Assembly: GCA_948146395.1 (NCBI GenBank)
Contig: OX411559.1
Location: 4,202,501 to 4,266,500, forward strand
DNA from: Fragum whitleyi
Lineage: Eukaryota > Mollusca > Bivalvia > Cardiida > Cardiidae
DNA length: 64,000 nucleotides
Reading direction: 5' to 3'
A program made the position numbers and the translations under genes. Every line of letters begins with the position of its first letter. Positions within the stretch are counted from its first letter, which is position 1. Below are positions 42,721-52,010 of this stretch, piece after piece. The notes beneath the pieces are model-generated. The model saw only the letters and a list, made by a program, of their open reading frames with translations. It did no database searches and had not been told where the DNA came from.

Positions 42721-43600
42721 GATCAATATTAGTGTGAGTGATTTCTACATAGGATTTTACTTTTGTGAAAAATTAAGGGGTGGGGGATCTATATCATTTT
42801 TTTTTGATATACTGGGCATTTAATGCATGTAGTATAATAATTTAATTCTAGACAATTCTGTTCATTCTGATTAGCTGGAAAATTTTGTTTAATTCTCAAT
42901 GAAAACAATTTTGAATATGAAGCTATTTTCTAAGCTTCCTAAAAAGTCCTACAAGTAATTTATTTCTTTATTGACAAATCTTTACATCTTTGCTCCAAGA
43001 TATCATATTATAATATATGGAGTTAATATTTGCTGATTTCATGGAGTGATGAAACTAAAAACCTAATCACACTTCTGTATGAATCTTTTTTGCATATCCA
43101 TACAGTGTTAAAAGGTTTTTTAAGTTACATACCTCCATTAAATCAACAAATCAACAAATTCTCTCTTCATCTCTTAAATGTTTGTTGTAATATTTTTCAA
43201 ATGCAAAGATTGAGATTTTTATGCCCAAACATTTATGCCCCGACATTTAATGATCTGGGGCATATCAACTGTTTAACTGTTGTCTGTCTTTCTGCCAATT
43301 TTACCAAAAAGTATGAATTGCCAAATACTTCAAGCCTTTTGGATTTACAATTGTTAAATTTGACAAGATGATAGATCTTAATGATATTAACAAGGTCAAG
43401 ATGATCTGTAAAGGTCAAAGTTATGAAAAATGTGCTATTTAGGAGCATTTGTGTTTCACAAAAGCAACTTGTTAGTACCTTATAATTGCAGGATGATCTG
43501 TGTAAAGAATAAAATGTATGACTTGATTTATTTGTAGGCTGCTGGTAATTTGAAGATAAAATGAATCTTTGACTTATAATGGATAATTTAATTTTTACAG

Positions 43601-43777
43601 GATGATCTTATTTTCGTATCTCGCCAAATCAGGGAGAGATTGTCAGATGTTGGGGGCCATTTGTCTTTCAATGCCGTGGAACTGCTTTGAGTCTGTTATT
43701 GCATTAGAAAAACCGGGTATCAATAAACATGTACTTAATAGAAGTCTAGCTAAAGGGCTCGTAGATAACTTTAAAAA
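43601..43777 (+). CDS. ABHD3: ABHD3 exon 7a (alternative exon, upstream version)
   Basis: This 177-bp exon encodes MILFSYLAKSGRDCQMLGAI, CLSMPWNCFESVIALEKPGI and NKHVLNRSLAKGLVDNFKK, residues 207 onwards. It directly follows the nucleophile elbow: helix C, the next core strand and the start of the cap region (human MLLLNYLGKxG...GWNTF...LEKPL). The acceptor is TTTTTACAG and the donor AA|GTGAGT. It is paired with a homologous exon of identical length at 44872-45048. Both lengths are multiples of three with the same phase, so either can be used without a frame change. Confidence 0.92.
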
Positions 43778-44156
43778 GTGAGTTATGGCGTGTAGTGATT
43801 GGTTGTGGGAATTGCTGTGCATGTAATCTTATAGATAATCAAGCAAGGTTTCAGATACTAGTTGTTTTTATAGTCTTATTTCTTCTCTTTACACGACAAC
43901 AGAGTTATAGCAAAAAAAATTGACTTCTTCCGCTGTTTCATTGCTTTGACCCCACCCACAAAGTTTCAATGGATTTGCAGTTTATATGGAACTTGTCAGT
44001 TGTTTTTGGCGCAATTTATATAACTGTTTGTATAATGACATCATCCTTATCATTGTGAGGTTATTTTCAATGTAACAAAATAGTGTTGCTTTACGCTTTT
44101 AGCTCATTTATATTGTTATTTCACTAGTGTTATATCAAAAATATTCAACAGTATCG

Positions 44157-44229
44157 ATGGCTGAGTGTGAAACAGTTGCAACTGCCTTTGAAGATAAAGG
44201 CAGTTACAACTGTTTTGCACTGAGCCATA
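44157..44229. repeat. Short foldback element, copy 5
   Basis: TGGCTGAGTGTGAAACAGTT GCAACTGCC against GGCAGTTACAACTGTTTTGC ACTGAGCCA; arms about 30 bp. Confidence 0.85.
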
Positions 44230-44332
44230 GAAATGTTGTGTCTTCAGACATAATTTGATTCTTTGTAGTTTCTTATATTAGGGCTGATTCAAAATCTTCT
44301 ATTTCTGAAACCTTGTTCAAAATCTCCTTTTA

Positions 44333-44579
44333 TTAACCCTTGTCATGCTGAATAAATTTTGGCTAAGAATTTTCATCAAAATCAAATGGCAAAAAGCACT
44401 GAAAGTACCAACAGTAGGTCATTTTTTATTTGAAAAACTAAATCTATTGACAATTCTGGTTTGAAAGTGAGAAACAGGTGGTGTAGACTAACATCAGACT
44501 GCACATATGTGCAGGCTGCTGTTTATCTATAGCTGCTGCCAAAGCAGGAATATTTCGGGTTCAGCATGACAAGGGTTAA
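44333..44579. mobile_element. piggyBac-type MITE (CATGCTGAA family), intact ends
   Basis: TTAACCCTTGTCATGCTGAA and TTCAGCATGACAAGGGTTAA are perfect inverses with TTAA on both sides. It lies between the two alternative exons. Confidence 0.9.
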
Positions 44580-44871
44580 GAAAAAAATCAGCAAAATCCT
44601 AATCGATATATTCTTATACTTACATATGATGGCATATAATACATGACATCTGTTTTAGGAAAGAGGTAGATTCTACGAAATTTTAAAATTTTAAAACTAG
44701 CTCAGGTTCTACATTTTGACATCATTGACAAAATTTCCTCACGCTCCCAATTTTCTCCCTCTTGTTTCATCTCTGATTTTGCTGTTTTTTTTCCAAATAT
44801 CTATTTCTTGCTTAATTATTAACACTTCACAATGTAATTCAGTAGTGCACTTAACATTTTTTATTTTGCAG

Positions 44872-45048
44872 AATGATTCTTTTACAATATTTGACCAAGT
44901 CGGGAAAAAACAGCCATTTACTTGGTGGATTTTGTGTTTCCACGGCTTGGAATGTTTTTGAGTCAGTGACGTCTCTTGAACGTCCAGGACTCAACAAGCA
45001 CGTAATAAATCGATCATGCGCCAATGGTCTTGTTCAAAATTTCAAACA
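44872..45048 (+). CDS. ABHD3: ABHD3 exon 7b (alternative exon, downstream version)
   Basis: This second 177-bp version of exon 7 encodes MILLQYLTKSGKNSHLLGGF, CVSTAWNVFESVTSLERPGL and NKHVINRSCANGLVQNFKQ. It has a good TATTTTGCAG acceptor, a GTGAGT donor, no stop and the same phase as 7a. Shared residues are those expected to be structural (YL.KSG, WN.FES, L.RPG/L.KPG, NKHV.NRS). The others are clustered changes near the active-site entrance. Mutually exclusive splicing is inferred; inclusion of both would also stay in frame and add 59 residues. Confidence 0.9.
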
Positions 45049-45276
45049 GTGAGTAATTAGGATTAGATACCTTGCACTTATCCTTGTGTATATGTTAGCT
45101 CGAACTTGATCCAATCTGAAGGGGGTTTGGTTAAGACATTTTTGCAGCTTCATCCTTGTCTATACCCCCTACCCCCCCCTACCAAAACAAGAATGTTCTT
45201 TGTTTAGCACGATTATTTCTTAAGATTTGAATTGCTATCTCTTTAAGATTTCTATCCCATTATATGTTGTGCATAT

Positions 45277-45514
45277 GAGCCTGTGTGTGAAATTTCAAAC
45301 AATTTGACATCTGCGTGAGGTACAAACATTTATGAGCCCAGACAGTTACATAGTGTAAGTAAAGGATGGTCTAACTTTCTACAGATAGTTGAAGAACTTA
45401 TCTATCTACAAATCACATAGTGAAGACTCTGGTCAGACTGTGCTGAGGCATAGACTGGCAAGAGTCTTTGCTTTGCGCACATTTGTAATCGTTGGAAATG
45501 TCACGCACAGGCTC
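45277..45514. mobile_element. GAGCCTGTG-family MITE
   Basis: GAGCCTGTGTGTGAAATTTC to GTTGGAAATGTCACGCACAG GCTC. Confidence 0.8.
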
Positions 45515-46151
45515 AATATTGTTTATCTATTCATTTTCTCCTGCTTACTTTTTATGCACATGTATAATTCATCTGTCATTTTTCAATCAATCAGTTGGCC
45601 ATGTTTCTGTTGAAGATGGAATCCAAGATAAATTCTCTGTTAATAAACAACATAATTACAACTGATTGCTGTCATCAGCTGCTTCCTCCGCCTACAGTAT
45701 TTATTTGTCTGTGTTTAATATCAAACTATTCAATATTCCATGGCCATTTTTTTTACATAAGGCCATCATAATCGGAAAAATTAAGGATTAGAGTAAAATA
45801 AGTGTGAAAATTTAATTATTTCACTTGAGGCTAATTGATCCACTGTCAAGCATGTGCCTTTTCTTAGTCACTGTGTAATAATAGGCTTGTATACATGTTG
45901 ACACTTACCTCAAACAATCACCATGGTTACAATAAGCATTGATTTGGTACTTAAAGGCCAAAAATCAGGGTCCAAAATCATAGATAAATCCAGATGGCAA
46001 TTATCTAAAATTAGAGACAGAAAATAGATTATTTTGAGGAATGATTAATGCTGTCTGAATTCTTGGAGTGTCTGAATACTTTGATGAACTAGGGTATACA
46101 AGTTACAGTTTTCATATTTGATATGTATAGGTAGCTTTAGAAAAGATCTGG

Positions 46152-46391
46152 GCCTGAGGTTATAAAACTTTTCTCATTCTCATATCAAAATATTCTCAAA
46201 TTCAATTTGAGATTAAAGCCCTTTTTAATCTTAAATACTCATTTTGATGTATTAACATGAAAGATAATATTGATAAGTTGTTATAAATAACAACTTATTA
46301 ATATTATCTTTTATTTGCATACAATTATATAGATTTGAAATTTTGGAAAATTCTGAGTTGAGCATGAGAAAAGTTTTATAACCTCAGGCCC
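46152..46391. mobile_element. Foldback MITE with perfect 27-bp TIRs
   Basis: GGGCCTGAGGTTATAAAACT TTTCTCA and its exact inverse at the right end. The interior also folds (TTGATAAGTTGTTATAAATAA CAACTTATTAATATTATC). Family relics at 904-1095 and 5526-5608. Confidence 0.88.
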
Positions 46392-46607
46392 TGATTACGA
46401 CAAGGTGATGGTCATCAATGTAAAACTTTAGAGGATATCAAATGAGTGGTCATTGAATGACGATCTTATTTAAGGAGTCATCTATAAACAGATTAAAACG
46501 AGGCTGCATCGAGTTTTTATCTGTTTAAGATGACAAGTTTAATAAATTCCGTATTATATGAGCACAAATTTGATATTCTATTTATAATATGACCTGATTT
46601 TTTGATA

Positions 46608-48640
46608 TAAGGCATGGAAATCCCAGAAATTAATAGCGAGCACAGCTCGCGAACGGCCAAAGGCCGTGAGCGCGAAGCGAGCGTTTATGGTAACGTGTGT
46701 TATTCTATTCTATTCTATTTTACTGTCAAACAAAAAAATCGTGTCATTTCTCACCCGGAGTGAATTCACTTGCAGGATAGAAAAAAAGTCAAAAATTGTA
46801 TTGGAAAAATACCTCAATGTATCGTTCGTAAAAGAAAGATTTAAAAATTGAAAAATAATTTAAGCTATCCCGTTAAAACGAGGTTTGTATAAAAGTTTTA
46901 TTTTCTACCGGAAGCAACAAAACAAAGCCAAAAGCGAGGCCGACCGAAGCGATTCACGCGGTCATTCCCACAAAATGTTCATTAGTGTTAGTTATACAGA
47001 ATGACAAGGCTAACTTTAACATTCTTACCTTTAGTCCTAAGACGTATACGACCTGGAATATGTTAAACTCCCAGATTTACATGATGCGTGCATGTTAAAG
47101 TTAAAATGTCAACACAAACATTCTTGACGTCATCAATTACGACAATGACGTCACGAATAATTTAGTCTGGAAGTTTAAATTTTTCAATCATAGACTTGAG
47201 GACTTGTTATGCATGCAAGATGTTTCTTACGATTTTCAATGTGTTTAATATAGAAAAGAGTGACTATATTTGCCTTGAAATAACCAAAACAAGAATGTAA
47301 CTATTTATTTTTTTCAGGTCATGAGAAAACATTGTGGGAAAGAAGGAAATGCTTGTTTGTAAAGTTTATGTTAATATGTTTGTCTTTTGTTGTTGTTGAC
47401 GCATGTACAAGGACCCGTTTTCAAGAGCGATTTTTTAACCCTGAAGATAATATAATAGTTTAATTCCAGTTTTGTTCAAAAAGGTTTATGCATTCTTATT
47501 TGCCCGATTGAAAACAATTTTGAGTACACAATTTTTTTTAATAACTTCCGCGAAAAGTGGCCCCATGAAAAATGTTTGCTTTTAGTGATAAATCTTTACG
47601 TTTTTGCTAAATGTAATTAAATCTGAGCCTATGAAGAAGTTATGTCTCGATTTCATAGAGGTATGAAACTTCATCGCTTAACTGATGAACGAATCATTAA
47701 GTATTGGAGAAATAGATTGTACATCACAAACATACATCTACTCAATACATTATTGGTGTTATGTAATGGTACTTGAATAAAATAGACAAGATATTAGCCT
47801 ATTTTATAATTCAGTGAAATTTATTACCCTATGTAGATCTGTGTAGAAAATGCAGGTTCTATGGGAAATTTCAAGCAGTTCCTAAGAAATGTTTTGATGT
47901 TCATCAAGACAAGTTCTTATCACGTTATTGTATTCAAAAGCTGTAAGTTTAAGCTGTAAGTTTTTCAGCTTCATTTAAATGAACGAAATTTAGGTCTGCT
48001 AAACCTACGATTTCAAATACGAAACTTTTTCTAATGTTAAGTGGGTCATATTCAATCGGAACATAAAACATTGATATTTGAATCTTGCTATAGAAATACG
48101 GCTCATTGATTTAACCTAGTGTTCATTGATTTATCTTGTGTTTATTTTTTTCTAACAATTTGTGAAATCTCATCCAGTCCAGAAATAATGATTTCTTTTG
48201 TCTGTTGTTCACATAAATTTACACTATGACTAAGTCATTTTCAGTCTAGTATCTGTGGTGACTTCAGCTCTTTCCAGGAGAGGAATTACAAAAGGTTTGT
48301 TTGTTTGTTTACCAGAGAAAAAAAATTGAATAAAAGGTAAGGTGCAAGTTGATTTGCGAAAATCTTACTTCTTTTAATTTGTTTTCAGTTAGACATAACA
48401 GAATGAAATGAGCGATAATTGAAAATTAATTTTGCAACTGATAAATCCTGGGATTACGCACTAAACTATAAAATACATATGCTCTCTCTCTCTCGTAACA
48501 AATAATCTGTCAACCAGTACTCTCTCTCTCTCTCTCTCTCTCTCTCCCCCCCCTTCTCTCTCTCGTAACAAATAATTTATCAACCTGTACACAAATTGCT
48601 GCGCTCGCTGTTAAGGCTTTGCCTTATTTCATATTAGATT
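46608..48640. mobile_element. Candidate 2-kb non-autonomous DNA element
   Basis: Left border ATATAAGGCATGG...AATAGCGAGCACAGC resembles, inverted, the right border GCTGCGCTCGCTGTTAAGGC ... GCCTTATTTCATATT. The left edge also has AACGGCCAAAGGCCGTGAGC, a compact GC-rich hairpin unlike the AT-rich surroundings. The element includes CT-rich microsatellite and no long open frame. Confidence 0.5.
48481..48563 (+). repeat. CT microsatellite, duplicated
   Basis: CTCTCTCTCTCGTAACAAATAAT is followed by CAACCAGTAC and a longer (CT)n run. TCTCTCGTAACAAATAAT with TCAACC then appears again, so a short block with its microsatellite was duplicated. Confidence 0.85.
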
Positions 48641-49257
48641 CTTGTTTTTCCGTGAAACATATAACGCCATTAATGTAGAATGACATCAGCAAATGTTTTA
48701 TGATTATTTTCATAATGAAAATGCTATACGTTCTAAGCTCATTTTCAAAGTTAACCCACTAGTGTAATATCACCCATCTAATATCAAAAATGTTCAACGG
48801 GGTTATTGCACACTCGCGACAACGTAGGTCTTATTATAAAATATTCTAAAAGACTGCTGCTGTCAATCAAGAATCGACAGACCAATCCAAACACCTTTTA
48901 TAATGAGATGACTGATTAACTTAAATGGGTGATTTTAATATCACAACTACAGCTTATAAATACAATGTTTATGTAGCCTTCCAAACAATTTGCTGTAAGT
49001 TTGCTATCTGTGACCATACATTTTACAGATAAATGATGTATGGCTCAAAATTTGCATAAAAACAAGATTGTTGCTTACATTATGGTTTACAAGCATAGAC
49101 CCCCAAAAGCTTAGAAGAAAAGACTCAAATTCTAATAAAGTTGAGGCTTTTGGGTCCCATATTTTTGATGCCAGACTTAAACCCGAAAATATACTACTTA
49201 CAGTAGTTTTGCATTCATTATTATGTACTTAAAATATTTATACACTGAGCTCTTTAT

Positions 49258-49700
49258 TTAACCCTTATCTTGCCAATGACCTTTGCAAAATTGTATTAAA
49301 TTCAAACTGCTGAGGAGGCAATCATCCTTTCCTACTATTTTGTCTCTCACCAATGGGTTGATAATAGTAAACGTATGAGGGATAGCAGCTGGAGGCTAGG
49401 AAAGGATGTAATGGTAGTACTAGTGTGAGAAATAACAGGAATCTATTGTTAGGTGCTCCAGCTGCTCCAATATGACTGAAATACGGTAATGTTAAAGCAG
49501 CATAAAACAAATCAAATTGCTGAGTGCACTAATTGTGAATTAGGAGGTATTCCAAAGATACCAATTTTGAGCTTTTCTGGTTTAAAAAGGTAAATTAGGT
49601 GGTGAAGACTAAGATCAGACTGTACATATGTGCAACCTGATCTTTGTCTTTACCTCCTGCAAAAGAAGGAATATTCCAGGTTCAGCATGACAAGGCTTAA
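49258..49700. mobile_element. piggyBac-type MITE (CATGCTGAA family) split by a SINE
   Basis: TTAACCCTTATCTTGCC...TTCAAACTGCTGAG is interrupted at 49318 and resumes with AATCAAATTGCTGAGTGC, ending TTCAGCATGACAAGGCTTAA. The repeated AAATTCAAACTGCTGAG / AAATCAAATTGCTGAG is the SINE's target duplication. Confidence 0.82.
49318..49503 (+). mobile_element. tRNA-derived SINE, 5'-truncated, inside a MITE
   Basis: GGCAATCATCCTTTCCTACT begins within the body; GATAGCAGCTGGAGGCTAGG and GTGCTCCAGCTGCTCCAATA follow; the tail ends GCAGCATAAAACAAATC. The tRNA head is missing. Confidence 0.82.
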
Positions 49701-49738
49701 TACAATAAGCAAACATGTTCTCCAAATTTGTGTTTCAG

Positions 49739-49790
49739 GAATCTGCACATTTTTGAGTCCCATGTTGAAGATGTTGCCAATGTTTTGAAG
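49739..49790 (+). CDS. ABHD3: ABHD3 exon 8
   Basis: This 52-bp exon encodes (K or Q)NLHIFESHVEDVANVLK. It follows a TGTTTCAG acceptor and ends AAG|GTAGGT. The first base completes AAG (Lys) after exon 7a or CAG (Gln) after exon 7b. It matches the human segment H..MFVKQVDMDHVMKA. Confidence 0.9.
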
Positions 49791-49812
49791 GTAGGTATGA
49801 TATCATGACACG

Positions 49813-49890
49813 TCAATGGCTTAGTGTGAAATAGTTGTAACTGCCTATAATTTTATAGGCAGTAACAACTATTTCACATTGAGCCATCAA
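49813..49890. repeat. Short foldback element, copy 6
   Basis: AATGGCTTAGTGTGAAATAG TTGTAACTGCCTATAA against TTATAGGCAGTAACAACTAT TTCACATTGAGCCAT. Confidence 0.85.
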
Positions 49891-49970
49891 TATATTTTTG
49901 TGTGTTTACATTTTAAGCTCAACTGTTTGAGAACCAAAGACATTATCATCTCCCTATCTTTGTCAGTAAA

Positions 49971-50247
49971 AGCTACCGTCATAGCGTAGTTTGTAGCGTG
50001 TCAGACCGTCAATCTAGAGGTCCTGGGCTTGATACCCGACAGCGGCACTCATTCTTTCCTACTATTTGTCTCTCACCAATAGGTTGATAATCGTAGGCTT
50101 ATGTGAGATAGCAGCTAAAGCTAGGAAAGAATGTGGTGGTTGTACTGGTGAGAGAAATACCAGGAAACTATTGTTATGTGCTTCAGCAGCCGCGATATAA
50201 CTGAAAAAAAATGTTGAAAGCAGTGTTAAACTCCATTCAATCTATCA
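49971..50247 (+). mobile_element. tRNA-derived SINE, full length, 12-bp target duplication
   Basis: TTTGTCAGTAAA flanks both sides (49959-49970 and 50248-50259). Head CCGTCATAGCGTAGTTTGTA GCG, B box GGGCTTGATACCC, body GTGAGATAGCAGCTAAAGC, tail CTCCATTCAATCTATCA. It is the cleanest full copy and defines the family length at about 277 bp. Confidence 0.92.
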
Positions 50248-50326
50248 TTTGTCAGTAAAGGTGTGGTTTTGGGTGTAGGTGTACGTGGTGTGACAAACTT
50301 TAACCTTAGCCATATCCTACTAAATG

Positions 50327-50550
50327 TGCCTGTGTGTGAGATTTCCAACAATATGAATATGCGCAAAGCAAAGTCTCTGGTTAGCCTGTGCATCCGAACA
50401 ATCTGACCAGAGTCTTAACTTAGTAGATAGATAAAATCGCAAAGTATCTAGATCATCAGGTTCCTTTATATTTACAGTTTGTGGCTACGCTACTCAGTGT
50501 ATGCACCTCACAAACATTTCAAATTGTTGGAAATGTCACGCACAGGCTCA
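50327..50550. mobile_element. GAGCCTGTG-family MITE
   Basis: TGCCTGTGTGTGAGATTTCC AACAATATG to ATTGTTGGAAATGTCACGCA CAGGCTC. Confidence 0.8.
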
Positions 50551-50694
50551 AATATCATTGTCATTTGTATTCTCCATCACAAGAAAAACCTGTTATATCA
50601 AGGGGAATAACTCTGAATTCATTTTTTGTAAACATTATGGTTGTTATATTTATTAAGAATTTTTCACTATCAAGAACATGCCATGTAGTGTTCC

Positions 50695-51075
50695 AGTGTT
50701 ACAGATTACCTCCGTCATATAATTTATCATGCAATGAAGCATTTATGGACCTGATTTTTTCCTGCTTGATAACATAAAATGGTATCAGGCAGTCTATTTT
50801 TAGAAACAATTTGTATGTTTAGGATCATAAACAGAACCACTTTCTCATTATGAATTTCTTTGATTATAGGTTTTATCAAATATATCAAAGGTTTTATGAA
50901 ATCTAAACACTGAAAAATAATTGCATGAAAAATAGATCAATAGGCCTATGTTAGTGTCTTAGCATATCAATGTTATCTGGTCTTGAAATTGGCCGTAAGA
51001 AATTACCGTGACTCAGCAATGTCTCGTCATATTGTATTCTTCAAACCTCAACCAGATAACATTGATATTTTAAGA
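50695..51075 (-). mobile_element. Repeat J, reverse copy
   Basis: TAACATAAAATGGTATCAGG CAGTC at the left and ATCAATGTTATCTGGTCTTG...ACCAGATAACATTGATATTTT at the right. Order is reversed relative to 36762-37255. Confidence 0.7.
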
Positions 51076-51092
51076 CAGTGACATATTATTCT

Positions 51093-51552
51093 CTATATGC
51101 CATATGTGAGATAGCAGCTCGAGGCTAGGAAAGAATCTGATGGTTGTACTGGTGAGAGAAATACTAGGAATCCATCGTTAAGTGCTCCAGCTTCCGCAAT
51201 AAAACTGAAACAAGATGTGTTTGTGAAACACAAAAGCCCCTGTAACGGCATTTTTTTTCAAAGTTTGACCTTGACAGATGACCTTGACCTTGTCACATGA
51301 CCTTGACTTTGGTACCAGCGGATGCGGATCATTGAGATCTATCATCATGCCAAATATTAGCTTTGTATCTTGAATAGGCTTGAAGATATTGGCAAGGTTA
51401 AGTTTGGTTAAGTTTTCGCACGGACGGACGGACGGACGGACAGACGGATGGACAGACAGACAGACGGACATGAGTAAAACAATATGTCCCGATCTCTCGA
51501 TACGGGGGCATAAAAATGTTGAAAGCTGCGTAAAACTCCATTCAATCTATAC
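51093..51552 (+). mobile_element. SINE interrupted by a microsatellite-bearing element
   Basis: SINE body from GTGAGATAGCAGCTCGAGGC to GCAATAAAACTGAAA (51210). It resumes at AAATGTTGAAAGCTGCGTAA and ends CTCCATTCAATCTAT. The consensus from other copies (AACTGAAAAAATGTTGAAAGC) joins across the insertion. The tRNA head is missing. Confidence 0.88.
51209..51511 (+). mobile_element. GGGGGCAT microsatellite element inserted in a SINE
   Basis: Very close to 108-411: same ACAAGATGTGTTTGTGAAAC start, TGACCTTGAC repeats, GGTACCAGCGGATG, CGGA/GACA run and GATACGGGGGCATAAA end. Because the SINE provides a known target, its true ends can be read: it begins at CAAGATG (with A's of the SINE) and ends at GGGGGCATAA. 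Confidence 0.9.
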
Positions 51553-51680
51553 ATCATTTAAAGCTCCAATGTTTGGGTACATATTTTTGAAGGTCCATTG
51601 CACAAGATGCCTGATTACTATTATTACATGGATGCTTGTTTTATTCAATAAAGTGAATGCTTTAGAGATACCTGTATCAT
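51553..51680 (+). pseudogene. Degenerate copy of ABHD3 exon 9
   Basis: Bases 51553-51680 resemble 51731-51835 of exon 9: CATCATTTAAAGCTCCAATG against CATCACTTTACGGCTCCGAT, and AGTGAATGCTTTAGAGATAC against AGTACATGCTTTAGAAGTGC. The middle has an insertion that shifts frame, and the 5' part abuts the tail of an interrupted SINE. No acceptor is recognisable. It is a second decayed exon duplicate in ABHD3. Confidence 0.8.
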
Positions 51681-51706
51681 ATCTATTTATATCCTGTTTA
51701 TTTTAG

Positions 51707-51872
51707 AGTACCACTATACGAGAGTTTGATCATCACTTTACGGCTCCGATGTTTGGATATTCAGGATGGCAGGACTATTACACGGACGCTTGTTTACATG
51801 ATAAAGTACATGCTTTAGAAGTGCCTGTATTGTGTGTAAATGCAGCAGACGATCCCTTCTCACCTCATCATG
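51707..51872 (+). CDS. ABHD3: ABHD3 exon 9 (catalytic Asp region)
   Basis: This exon encodes STTIREFDHHFTAPMFGYSG, then WQDYYTDACLHDKVHALEVP and VLCVNAADDPFSPHH. IREFD..FT..MFGY and DYYTDA are family hallmarks. Asp330 or Asp331 in NAADDPF supplies the catalytic acid. The acceptor is TATTTTAG and the donor CATCATG|GTAATT (phase 1). A decayed partial copy lies just upstream at 51553-51680. Confidence 0.95.
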
Positions 51873-51935
51873 GTAATTCACACCTTTTGCTGACCTTTGA
51901 CCTCTGACATGATTGGTCAACTCATATTTTAAACC

Positions 51936-52010
51936 GATGGCTCAGGGCAAAACAGTTGTAACTGCCTATATGTTTATCAGCAGTTTTAACTGTTTCCCTC
52001 TTAACTATCA
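51936..52010. repeat. Short foldback element, copy 7
   Basis: GATGGCTCAGGGCAAAACAG TTGTAACTGCCTATA with an eroded inverse CAGCAGTTTTAACTGTTTCC. Confidence 0.78.

Larger units (their letters stand above)
41248..43600. other. ABHD3 intron 6
   Basis: Contents: Repeat J (41353-41640), a reversed SINE (41721-41986), a piggyBac MITE of the CATGCTGAA family (42132-42372), a GAGCCTGTG MITE (42484-42720) and a reversed relic of the GGGGGCAT microsatellite family (43211-43472). Confidence 0.6.
43778..44871. other. Intron between ABHD3 exons 7a and 7b
   Basis: 1094 bp holding a short hairpin (44157-44229) and a piggyBac-type MITE (44333-44579). This spacing is ample for both exons to be spliced independently, so exclusivity, if real, needs regulation other than a too-short intron. 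Confidence 0.6.
45049..49738. other. ABHD3 intron 7
   Basis: Contents: GAGCCTGTG MITE (45277-45514), perfect-TIR foldback (46152-46391), an approximately 2-kb candidate element with AGCGAGC ends (46608-48640) that includes CT microsatellites (48481-48563), and a MITE-SINE nest (49258-49700). No exon recognised between 7b and 8. Confidence 0.6.
49791..51706. other. ABHD3 intron 8
   Basis: It contains a short hairpin (49813-49890), full SINE (49971-50247), GAGCCTGTG MITE (50327-50550), reversed Repeat J (50695-51075), a SINE split by a microsatellite element (51093-51552) and the exon 9 pseudo-copy. Confidence 0.6.

Noticed and set aside
51380..51706. 108-residue open frame joining the microsatellite element to an ABHD3-like segment
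   Set aside because: A chance fusion across an element end, SINE tail and the exon 9 pseudo-copy; only the last portion resembles ABHD3 and it has a disrupted frame upstream.
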